Shown piece by piece: positions 54,901-61,588 of a stretch of DNA of 64,000 nt; the stretch's first letter is position 1; every line of letters starts with the position of its first letter. The notes under the pieces were generated by a model, which had not been told where the DNA came from, did not search any database, and saw only the letters and a program-made list of their open reading frames with translations. The stretch is from JAVVHH01 sp964613945 (GTDB taxonomy: Bacteria; Pseudomonadota; Alphaproteobacteria; Acetobacterales; Acetobacteraceae), in NCBI GenBank assembly GCA_964613945.1, contig CAZTJC010000013.1, positions 50,081 through 114,080 on the forward strand, given 5' to 3'. The position numbers and the translations under genes were made by a program.

Positions 54901-55001
54901 CCGGCAAGCGCCTGCCCGCCGCTATCGCTCACCCCTTCTACTGGGCTCCCTTCGCCCTGGTCGGCGAAGGCCGCGGCCGCACGCGGTCAGCCGCGCTATG
55001 A
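51993..55001 (+). CDS. CHAT-domain (caspase-like) lipoprotein with TPR region
   Basis: A 1002-residue predicted lipoprotein. The signal ends in a lipobox-like LAAC. A TPR-type helical region follows (about 190-290 and beyond, e.g. ENYTGAERAYRAAYALQQKA and LMLIALQLSNQGRTVDAEAG). The C-terminal CHAT domain (about 690-1000) is a caspase-like cysteine protease. The catalytic pair is intact: HFATH with His844 and ILSACNSGG with Cys895; GLARAFFYAGARAMLVTHWS is the typical segment after it. The GTG start lies 3 bases after the tpsA stop, and the kinase gene starts inside its own stop (ATGA). It could process the TpsA exoprotein or a periplasmic target; this is inferred from its position. Confidence 0.93.
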   Translation: MRSLLLVLTLAACAVPPSSAYVGGSARSSDAVGIGNNAAGEACTQQGSGDSVDIYCGTWEQPSGHIAALAPPATTLQALATSSPWRTALDERLVCGDPAPTTIAGSTPALLLSCTRKVGGWPQAALVARIGDKDYVADGILPALPVLQRGIAVLSGQTSPSAAAVLPPGQADALFAARLASRSFSAGDIGQYQALMTAGTRANLAENYTGAERAYRAAYALQQKALGPDDPNTAVPLMLIALQLSNQGRTVDAEAGFDRAARLVGNTADPFAVARLQHYRGLNFINENKPADALPLLNQAEHDYQRVLTPDLLAATPPRTATPLAISRRYSLAGDLAETALIPPDQQAALIGVIETRRYQAIALRQLGRPVEARALLESATRLSAARGLRQRDLTARLARTTALIDDVALAGSGISEMDRASRDFDQAQPGTRPVAQTLLLRAAQARNDADPGAALPLCRRSVQLLTELNAGTDADLLAPCLDAFAAAAERQPAERQSLLAEMFAASQLAQGSITARQIALASARLAENAKNPRVGDAIRHQQDASLAVADLQSRLDAAAAARSPTDTLTAQLTRARATLADTDTSLQSAAPNYGQLVQQVATAPQVLDALAPGEAFVSLALTPTRGWIFVLHDGKIDAVRTRIGSAQSAALVASLRKTVDLGASNDPPPFDIASARALYDGILAPAAPFLDGVQALTVVPTGALLALPFEVLLTGSADPANLAAAPWLMQRFAITHVPAAANFVSLRRLAATAIASQPWYGFGDFRPVTLQQASSTFPTAACQNSASLFAGLPLLPFAARELTAARQIMGAPVGDELLGPAFTTPAVLRQDLRGYRVLHFATHALLPTDLRCQSEPAIVTSGITGAPTANAALLTASDVTAMQLDAEMVILSACNSGGPNGGNAGESLSGLARAFFYAGARAMLVTHWSVNDQATALLIAGTLARFKAGDPLGLAGAFQHTQQSMLADAGKRLPAAIAHPFYWAPFALVGEGRGRTRSAAL

Positions 55002-56809
55002 GCGTCCCCACCCAGCTGGGCAAATACGAGGTCCGCGGCATCCTCGGCCGCGGCGCCATGGGCACTGTTTACGACGGCTGGGACCCGGCCATTCATCGCC
55101 GGGTCGCCATCAAGACCGTCTCGCTTCCCGACACCAACGACACGGAGGCCAGCGAGGGTTTCGACCGCTTCAAGCGCGAGGCTCAGGCTGCCGGCCGCCT
55201 CACGCATCCCAACATCGTCGGCGTCTTCGACTACGGCGAGACCGCCGACGTTGCCTACATCGTCATGGAGTTCGTCGAGGGTCGCTCGCTGAAGGAGATG
55301 CTCGACGGCGATCTGCGCCTGCCTGTCGCGGAATCGCTGCGCCTGATGGGCGAGGTGCTCGCCGGCCTTGCCTACAGTCATGGTCGCGGCGTGGTTCACC
55401 GCGACATCAAGCCTGCGAATATCATGGTCACCAACGATGTCGGCCAGGCGAAGATCGCCGATTTCGGCATTGCCCGCATCGAAGCCAGCAGCATGACCCA
55501 GGCCGGGACGGTCATGGGCACCCCGGCCTACATGTCGCCCGAACAGTTCATGGGTCAGGTCGTCGATCCTCGCACCGATATCTACTCCTGCGGCATCCTG
55601 CTCTACCAACTCCTCACCGGCGAGCGTCCCTACGAAGGCAGCATGAGTTCCATCATGCACAAGGCGATGACCACGACCCCGCCGGCACCGTCCGACCTGG
55701 CCGTCACGTCGCCCCGCACGCTGGACCCCGTCGTCGCCCGCGCCATGGCGCGGCGACCCGAAGACCGCTTCGCCACCGCCGCCGACTTCGCCGCTGCCCT
55801 GCGCGCACCCGCTCCGCCCGAGAGCGATGCCGACGACAGCGATGCCACGGTCATGACGCAGCGCACCGCCCCGTTGCCGGCCGTAACGCGCAAGCCGAAC
55901 CGGACGCCGGTCATCGCTGCCGCTTGCGTTGCCGTCGTCGTGGCGGCCGGCGCTGCGGCCTTCCTGCTACGACCCGCCACATCCGTCGCGCCACTCGCCT
56001 CCACCCAGCTTCCCGCGATCACCGAGGCCTCCCCTCCCCGCCAGGTGCCGCCCGTCGCGGTCACCCCGCCCGAACCAGCGGCTCCGTCGCCGCCCGCCAT
56101 CACCCCGCCGACGCAGCAGGAGGCCGCCATCGTCGCGGTTCCGAGTCCGGCACCGCTGCCCGCGGCATCGCCCGCAACGCCGGTCATGGCCTCGCCTCCG
56201 ATCGATCCGGCGACGATTCCCTGCAGCCTGATCCAAACCACCTCGCGCGGCACCACCGCCCTGGCCGGCACGCAAAGCGAAGCCGCCGTGCAGCGCTCCG
56301 CCGATACCCAGCCCCGGATCGTCGGCCAGTCGTTCTGCGTCGTGCTCGACCAATTGCGCGCCCTGCCGAATGCCGGCCCCGCCAACACGCTGTTCCTTGG
56401 CCAGGTCGGCGGCCCCGCTCCGCTGCTCGACAATCAGGTCATTTCCGTCGAGGCGATCATGCCCGCCTTCGCCGGCTACCTGCAGGTCGCGTATATCCAG
56501 GCCGATGGTAGCCTGGCCACGCTCATCCCGGGCGCCGGCTATCCGAGCCAGACCTACCCAGCGCGCAGCCGCGTCGCCCTGGGCATGCCACGCCCTGGCT
56601 TTGCCGGCTGGCAAGTCGGCCCGCCATTCGGCACCGACCTGATCCTTGCCGTCGCCAGCACGGCGCCGCTGTTCCAGCAGCCGCTACCCGAGAACCAGTC
56701 GCTGGACGGCTACCTGTCCGCTCTTCAGACGGCGATAGACGCCCTGCGCCGCCGCGGCGGCGGCGTGACCGCCACCGCGCTGCCCATCGAGACACGCCCG
56801 GCCCGCTGA
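54998..56809 (+). CDS. Transmembrane Ser/Thr protein kinase (PknB/PpkA-like)
   Basis: A 603-residue receptor-type kinase. The kinase domain (about 8-270) has the glycine loop GILGRGAMGTVYDG, VAIK lysine, VVHRDIKPANIM catalytic loop, ADFGIARIE and GTPAYMSPEQF. The juxtamembrane segment has DDSDATVMTQRT with Thr284, resembling the Asp-x-Thr motif of both TssL proteins. One membrane helix follows (about 305-325), then a Pro-rich periplasmic stretch and a C-terminal extracytoplasmic domain (PCSLIQTTSRGTTALAG, LFLGQVGGPAPLLDNQVISV). With PppA and the FHA protein it completes a phosphorylation switch. Its 3' end overlaps the convergent HExxH gene by 85 bases. Confidence 0.95.
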   Translation: MSVPTQLGKYEVRGILGRGAMGTVYDGWDPAIHRRVAIKTVSLPDTNDTEASEGFDRFKREAQAAGRLTHPNIVGVFDYGETADVAYIVMEFVEGRSLKEMLDGDLRLPVAESLRLMGEVLAGLAYSHGRGVVHRDIKPANIMVTNDVGQAKIADFGIARIEASSMTQAGTVMGTPAYMSPEQFMGQVVDPRTDIYSCGILLYQLLTGERPYEGSMSSIMHKAMTTTPPAPSDLAVTSPRTLDPVVARAMARRPEDRFATAADFAAALRAPAPPESDADDSDATVMTQRTAPLPAVTRKPNRTPVIAAACVAVVVAAGAAAFLLRPATSVAPLASTQLPAITEASPPRQVPPVAVTPPEPAAPSPPAITPPTQQEAAIVAVPSPAPLPAASPATPVMASPPIDPATIPCSLIQTTSRGTTALAGTQSEAAVQRSADTQPRIVGQSFCVVLDQLRALPNAGPANTLFLGQVGGPAPLLDNQVISVEAIMPAFAGYLQVAYIQADGSLATLIPGAGYPSQTYPARSRVALGMPRPGFAGWQVGPPFGTDLILAVASTAPLFQQPLPENQSLDGYLSALQTAIDALRRRGGGVTATALPIETRPAR

Positions 56810-57825
56810 CGCCGCCGCCGTTGCTTCTGCCCTGGGACAGTGACACCCGGCACGGAGGCCGGCAGGGCGGGAACGGTGCCGCCAGTGACCAGATCGTCTC
56901 GCAGCCAGCCCGGGGGCATGCCGATGAGGAATTGCTGCCGTAATTGCGACAGGCGCCCCTGCGGAATGCCGAGCCGTGCCGGGTCGAAGAACGCCGGATC
57001 GGGCGTGTGCATCAGGTAGGCCTGCGCCTCGTTGCGCATGAGGTCTTCCAGCGCGGGATCATAGCCTTCCTGCGCGAGATACCGCCGGAACGCCGCCCGC
57101 TCCGGCCCGGTCAGCACGGCTTCCCAGAAATGCGCCACTGCCGCTGCATAGACCGGGTCGGTGAAATACTGGCCATGCGACAACTCGTGGCGCAGGATCG
57201 TCGCCCGGGCCTGCGCCGTGACCTGGTTGGCGGCATCTCCCCGTACGATGGTGATCACGGCGCCGAAGCCGGCCGGCTCCGCTGCAGCCCGCGTCGCGAT
57301 GCGCCGCAGATCCTCCTCCTCCGGACGCAACGGCATGTGTTCCTCGGCGGCCAGAGCGAAGAAGTGTGCGACCTCCGTCGCGCTGTAGTCGTGCCCGTAA
57401 TAATAGGTATCCGCCGTCGCGCCGCTCGCGGCGATCGCCGCTGCCATGACCTCCTCGCTCGGGACATGATCATGCGCGACGCCGGCCTTTTCCGCCCAGG
57501 CCGCCAGGCGGTTGAGCATGCGGCCTTGCTCCGTGAGGGTGGGAAAGTCGATCACCAGTATGGCTGGGTTGCTGGCGAAACGGATCATCGTCCGCACGGC
57601 CGGATTTTCCGCCCGGATTTCAGCCTCCGACGCCAATGGTATCGGCTCGATCGCGGGCGGCGCACTTACGGCCGCGGGTGACGGGGTAGCCGCGTCGCGC
57701 CGCGCTAGCCAATATCCGCCGGCACCCACCGCCAACAACAACGCTGAGCAGGCTGCCATCAGGGCGATCGACCGGGCTCCGTGCTTTGCCGGTCGGACGA
57801 TTACCGTGTCATCGGAGCGAGGCAT
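56725..57825 (-). CDS. Membrane-anchored protein with HExxH zinc-peptidase motif
   Basis: A 366-residue protein with a short cytoplasmic tail, one membrane helix (about 19-42, ALMAACSALLLAVGAGGYWL) and a periplasmic domain. ILRHELSHGQYF contains HExxH (His213, Glu214, His217). A NEAQAY segment about 50 residues later could supply the third, glutamate ligand as in gluzincin peptidases. The tail begins MPRSDDTVIVRP with Thr7, close to the TssL phosphothreonine-like motif. The last 30 residues are basic and lie in the part overlapping the kinase gene. I do not recognise a named family. A periplasmic metallopeptidase linked to T6SS through FHA recognition is a reasonable hypothesis only. Confidence 0.82.
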   Translation of the reverse strand: MPRSDDTVIVRPAKHGARSIALMAACSALLLAVGAGGYWLARRDAATPSPAAVSAPPAIEPIPLASEAEIRAENPAVRTMIRFASNPAILVIDFPTLTEQGRMLNRLAAWAEKAGVAHDHVPSEEVMAAAIAASGATADTYYYGHDYSATEVAHFFALAAEEHMPLRPEEEDLRRIATRAAAEPAGFGAVITIVRGDAANQVTAQARATILRHELSHGQYFTDPVYAAAVAHFWEAVLTGPERAAFRRYLAQEGYDPALEDLMRNEAQAYLMHTPDPAFFDPARLGIPQGRLSQLRQQFLIGMPPGWLRDDLVTGGTVPALPASVPGVTVPGQKQRRRRQRAGRVSMGSAVAVTPPPRRRRASIAV

Positions 57826-57848
57826 TTCGGGCCACCCGTCAACGGGTT

Positions 57849-58478
57849 CTAGCTACCGAGGTTGATGACCTGCACGCGCCGGTTCCGGCTCTCGGCGGTG
57901 TTCGGCGGCGTCTGCACCAGCAAACCTTCCTCACCCATCCCGACCGCGTCTAGCCGCACCGGATCGATGTGGAAGCGTGACGCCAGGAACGTCACCACGG
58001 CCTGGGCCCGGCGCTCGGACAGAGTCTTGTTGGCGTCGGCCGCTCCGACCGTGTCGGTATGTCCCTCGATCCGGAAGCGATAGGTGCCCAACGTGTTGCT
58101 CGACAGGGCTTGGCCCAGTGCCGTCAGCGTCGTTACCGCTGCCGGGGTCAGTTCCGCCGAGTTGGTCGGGAACTGCACCGACAGATTGACCGACGGCCCC
58201 GCATCCGAGGCTGGCGCTGCGCTTGGCGCTGCAACCGCGGCCCGAGGCATCGACGGACGGGTCACCCGTGCTGGACCGGTCGATGCCGGTGCCGCCTCGG
58301 AGGCCGGCGGCGGCGCGCTGGGCGCGACCGGTCGGATGCCGCGCGTTCCGCCGAGCATCCCACCTGAGGGACGCAGCGAGTTGATGATCTGATCCGCCGA
58401 CGGATTGCCTTGCGCCTGTGCGGCTGCTGCGATGCCGAGCGTCAATGATGAGGCTAGCAAGATGCGGCTTAACACCAT
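57849..58478 (-). CDS. OmpA-family periplasmic/outer-membrane protein
   Basis: A 209-residue protein with a signal peptide (LASSLTLGIAAAAQAQG), an Ala/Pro-rich linker and a C-terminal OmpA-like peptidoglycan-binding domain. Key residues are visible: NLSVQFPTNSAELTP, FRIEGHTDTVG, NKTLSERRAQAVVTFL and NRRVQVI. GGAGAAGG lies before the ATG at 58478; an upstream ATG at 58514 has no good site. It is one of four same-strand genes (PAAR, IalB-like, this, HExxH protein). It may tether that group to the cell wall. Confidence 0.92.
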   Translation of the reverse strand: MVLSRILLASSLTLGIAAAAQAQGNPSADQIINSLRPSGGMLGGTRGIRPVAPSAPPPASEAAPASTGPARVTRPSMPRAAVAAPSAAPASDAGPSVNLSVQFPTNSAELTPAAVTTLTALGQALSSNTLGTYRFRIEGHTDTVGAADANKTLSERRAQAVVTFLASRFHIDPVRLDAVGMGEEGLLVQTPPNTAESRNRRVQVINLGS

Positions 58479-58548
58479 GGGCGCCTTCTCCGAGGATTTC
58501 AGACCTTTATACATGGGATTCGTATGGAAGTCTGCTGTATCTCAACCC

Positions 58549-59118
58549 TTATCCGGCATCTTCTTTCGCCAGTGCATCCAGCGCTTGCGACAAGCCGAGC
58601 GGCGACACCGGTATCATCGTCGCGCGTCCGCCGCCATCGGCGAACACGACCCGTGCCGGCTGCGTCCAGGCGCGCATGCGCGACAGTGCGTCGTCCCCGA
58701 TCTCTGCATCTGCGAAGCAGCCGACGGGCAGGCAGCGGCGCCAGTTCAACGACAGCCCGGCGCCATCTCCGCTGGGCGGCGTCAACGTCGGTGCTGTCGC
58801 GAAGCTCACGCTTGTCGGCACCAGCAGCGTGAACTGCAGGCGCTGCCCCGCGCCAGCTACCCCGATGGCCATCTCCGCCACCGTTTTGCCGTCGCGCTGG
58901 GCGCCTTGCGCCAACTCGCAGAACTTCGCCGTTCCGGTCGGGCGGCTGCACCGCAGCGTCCAGTCGCCGAACGTCGCCGTTGTTTGTTGCGGTAGCGCCA
59001 CGGCTGCCGCCGGCGCCGTCGGAGCAGTTGCCTTGTTGCTGGGCGCAGGTGCCGCGGCGGAGACGGCGATAAGGATCCCGGCGCCGACGATGATACGATC
59101 CCGCAGCGATCCGCTCAT
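58549..59118 (-). CDS. Invasion-associated locus B (IalB) family protein
   Basis: A 189-residue exported protein with a signal segment (IIVGAGILIAVSAAAPAPSN) and the IalB core: ATFGDWTLRCSRP, FCELAQGAQRDGKTVAEMAI, LQFTLLVPTSV, LPVGCFADAEI and a closing strand with ARVVFADGGGRATMIPVSPL. IalB proteins are common in alphaproteobacteria; in Bartonella one is linked to erythrocyte invasion, but most have no known activity. The ATG overlaps the stop of the upstream PAAR gene (ATGA), so the two are translationally coupled. This pairing suggests that it may be associated with the T6SS tip, as cargo or partner. Confidence 0.88.
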   Translation of the reverse strand: MSGSLRDRIIVGAGILIAVSAAAPAPSNKATAPTAPAAAVALPQQTTATFGDWTLRCSRPTGTAKFCELAQGAQRDGKTVAEMAIGVAGAGQRLQFTLLVPTSVSFATAPTLTPPSGDGAGLSLNWRRCLPVGCFADAEIGDDALSRMRAWTQPARVVFADGGGRATMIPVSPLGLSQALDALAKEDAG

Positions 59119-59498
59119 CCGATCAACACCGTCGGACAGCCCGGTGGTAGCACCTTGCCCAACGGCCCCGGGATCGGCCCGACGCACGCGACATGTGACG
59201 TTTGATCGCTCACCCGCGCCGCCGGCAAGCCGCCGATCATCACGCTGGTCGACGCCATCGCGACCATGCCGGGTCCTCCTGGAACGCACCCCGGCAGCAC
59301 GCACGGCGCAGTCATGTCGGACAGGCGCGCCGCGGGCTTCTTGCCGATCAGCACGGTTGGAGCCCCGCCGACGATCGCCAATGGCATCGGCGGATGCGGC
59401 ATCGGCGTCGGCACCAACGCCGCTGGGTGCATCGGCGCGTGGCAGTGCGGACTGGTCTGCAACACCAGATCACCCATACGCGCCGCCGGCAGCCCCAT
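59115..59498 (-). CDS. PAAR-domain T6SS spike-tip protein
   Basis: PAAR proteins sharpen the VgrG spike and recruit effectors. The 127-residue product shows repeated PAAR signatures: GLPAARMGDLVLQTSPHCHA, PTVLIGKKPAARLSDMTAPC, VMIGGLPAARVSDQTSH and a final GCPTVLIG. It is a stand-alone PAAR without effector extension. The ATG at 59498 is preferred; an ATG at 59513 would add 5 residues. It lies far from vgrG on the opposite strand and heads the four-gene minus-strand group. It is the only PAAR in the window, so it presumably serves the VgrG encoded at 22937-24865. Confidence 0.92.
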   Translation of the reverse strand: MGLPAARMGDLVLQTSPHCHAPMHPAALVPTPMPHPPMPLAIVGGAPTVLIGKKPAARLSDMTAPCVLPGCVPGGPGMVAMASTSVMIGGLPAARVSDQTSHVACVGPIPGPLGKVLPPGCPTVLIG

Positions 59499-59629
59499 GA
59501 CCCAACCCTCCATTCACCGGTGACAATGAAAGATTTCCCGCCAGCGTCAAGTCGGCCGGACACACGCGGGGAGTGCAACATCGCCGTTAAAACTAGGCGC
59601 TGTGCGTTGACGATCTATGCTAAGGGCTG

Positions 59630-60697
59630 ATGGTCGACATGGGTACTTCTCCAGCATCGATCGTCGCGGCCGCCCTGCTGGCGTCAGTGATCACAGGCTC
59701 GGCGGCGATCGCGCAAACCGCGCCGGTCGCCCTGGTGATCAGCAACTCGAAATACACCGCGTTGGCACCGCTCCCCATGTGCGATCTATCCGCCAACCTC
59801 GTCACGGCGGTCCTGTCGCGCGCTGGGTTCAAGGTCACGCGGCAGAACGATCTCAGCAACGCCCGGCTCGGAACCGCCATCGCGGCCCTGGGCGAGGATG
59901 CAGCGACGGCGCCCGACAGCCGTTCGGTGATCTACATCTGCACCTACGCCCTGTCCTATGCAGACCGCCTGTTCCTGCTTCCGGTCGAGGCCCGCATCGA
60001 GCGTGAGTCCGACGTCCTCAGCGGCGGCATCGTCGCGCGGCTGCTCATGTCCTCCGTCGCCGGACCGGGTAGCCAGGCCGGCTTGGTGCTGATGGACGTG
60101 GCGACTCCTGCCGGCAAGAACGCCCCCGAATTCGGCTCCATGTTGCGCCCGTCGGACGCGGCGCATGGGGGGCTGGTTGCCGCGAAGCTGTCCAGCACCG
60201 ACCCGCTGGGGCCTGCGCCGCTCGCCTCGGCCCTGTCCGAAACCATCCGCGACGACAAGATCGAGATCGGTTCGCTGTTGCGGACGCTATCGGCGAATCC
60301 GTCGCTCCGTCGCTCGATCCTGACGGTGAGGCCGCCGAGCGAGCCGTCCTGGTTGCTCGGAGCCCCTGCCGTCGAGGCAGCGGCCCCCATGCCCACTCCC
60401 GCACCTGCCCCAATGCCGGCGCCGGTGCCAGCCCCGATACCGGCTGCACCATCGGCCCCGGTATCGACGCCGGCGATCACTGCCGGGCCAAGCGCCGAGA
60501 GCGGGCTAGCCGACCCCAACCCCGCCGAGAAGCGGCGCCTGCAACTGGCGCTCGCGCGGCTGGGCTATTATCGCGGCCGCGTGGACGGCGTGTTCGCCAC
60601 CGACACGGTACTGGCGATCCGGCAGTTCCAGCGCGATTCCAACGCCCAACCCACCGGCAAGCTCACCTCCCGTCAGATGGAGCAACTGCTGCAATGA
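59630..60697 (+). CDS. Pseudo-caspase fused to a peptidoglycan-binding domain
   Basis: A 355-residue exported protein. After a signal peptide (ending SAAIAQ) the caspase-like (C14) fold is clear: VALVISNSKYTALAPLPMCD, AVLSRAGFKVTRQNDLSNAR and RLFLLPVEARIERESDVLSG. Both catalytic positions are lost. The Gly-His-Gly segment reads CTYAL with Tyr106 in place of His, and the Asp-Ala-Cys segment reads MDVAT with Ala158 in place of Cys. A long Pro/Ala/Met linker leads to a peptidoglycan-binding domain (KRRLQLALARLGYYRGRVDG, AIRQFQRDSNAQPTGKL). It is probably a non-enzymatic periplasmic sensor or scaffold. It heads a three-gene operon with the heme sensor and the second kinase. A start at 59639 is possible. 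Confidence 0.88.
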   Translation: MVDMGTSPASIVAAALLASVITGSAAIAQTAPVALVISNSKYTALAPLPMCDLSANLVTAVLSRAGFKVTRQNDLSNARLGTAIAALGEDAATAPDSRSVIYICTYALSYADRLFLLPVEARIERESDVLSGGIVARLLMSSVAGPGSQAGLVLMDVATPAGKNAPEFGSMLRPSDAAHGGLVAAKLSSTDPLGPAPLASALSETIRDDKIEIGSLLRTLSANPSLRRSILTVRPPSEPSWLLGAPAVEAAAPMPTPAPAPMPAPVPAPIPAAPSAPVSTPAITAGPSAESGLADPNPAEKRRLQLALARLGYYRGRVDGVFATDTVLAIRQFQRDSNAQPTGKLTSRQMEQLLQ

Positions 60698-60712
60698 AGA
60701 GGATCGCCTGAC

Positions 60713-61585
60713 ATGGGATTGCGGCTCAAATTCAACCTGGTTCTGCTGGCCGGCCTGCTCGCCGGGCTAGGGCTCGCCAGTGCCTTGTCCTACCGCCTCG
60801 CCTTTCAGACGGCGCAGGAGCAGATCCTGTCGGAAGCCGCGCTGATGTCGGCCCAGGCGGATGCCATCAGCCAATACACCGTCGAGGAGATCGCCCCTCT
60901 CATCGCCGGCCAGTTTGCCCGACGCTTCCTGCCGCAATCGATACCGGCCTGGGCCGCGCAGACCAACTTCCGCACCATCCAGAAGAGCATGCCGGATTAC
61001 AGCTACCGCACCGTCATGCTCAACCCGACCAACCCGGCCGACCAGGCCAATGACTGGCAGACCGAGATCATCGGCTCATTGAAGAAGAATGCCGACCTCA
61101 AGCAGATCATCTCCGAACGCAGCAGCCCGGCCGGCCCGCTGCTGACGATGTCGCGGCCGATCGTCATCAGGGACCCGGCCTGCCTCGTCTGCCACTCAAC
61201 TCCCGAAGCGGCCCCGGCCTCGATGATCGACCTGTACGGGACCAAGAACGGCTTCAACTGGTCGCTCAACGAGGTGCTCGGCGCCCGCATCGTTTCCGTG
61301 CCGATGGCAGTGCCGCTCACCCGGGCCTGGCAGACCTTCACCGGCGTCATGATCTGGCTCAGCGTCATCTTCGCCGTCATCGTGGTGTTGATGAACCTGT
61401 TGCTGCAGATCGTCATCATCCGCCCGGTCCGCCGTATTGCGGCCAGCGCCAACGAGGTGAGCCTCGGCAACATGGACGCACCGGAGATCGTGGTCCGCGG
61501 GAGTGACGAGATCTCGGTACTCGGGGATGCGTTCAACCGTATGCGCCGCAGCCTGGCCAACGCGATGAAGCTGCTGGAACAGTAA
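60713..61585 (+). CDS. Tll0287-like c-heme sensor protein with HAMP domain
   Basis: A 290-residue membrane sensor. It has an N-terminal membrane helix (about 8-28), a periplasmic Tll0287-like (DUF3365) domain, a second membrane helix (about 205-232) and a HAMP domain (IIRPVRRIAASANEVSLGNM, FNRMRRSLANAMKLL). The periplasmic part has PACLVCHST, a CxxCH c-type heme site (Cys157, Cys160, His161). There is no output domain after HAMP, so signals must pass to a partner. The second kinase starts 3 bases after its stop and is the obvious candidate. A redox or gas input to kinase signalling is inferred. Confidence 0.9.
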   Translation: MGLRLKFNLVLLAGLLAGLGLASALSYRLAFQTAQEQILSEAALMSAQADAISQYTVEEIAPLIAGQFARRFLPQSIPAWAAQTNFRTIQKSMPDYSYRTVMLNPTNPADQANDWQTEIIGSLKKNADLKQIISERSSPAGPLLTMSRPIVIRDPACLVCHSTPEAAPASMIDLYGTKNGFNWSLNEVLGARIVSVPMAVPLTRAWQTFTGVMIWLSVIFAVIVVLMNLLLQIVIIRPVRRIAASANEVSLGNMDAPEIVVRGSDEISVLGDAFNRMRRSLANAMKLLEQ

Positions 61586-61588
61586 TCC

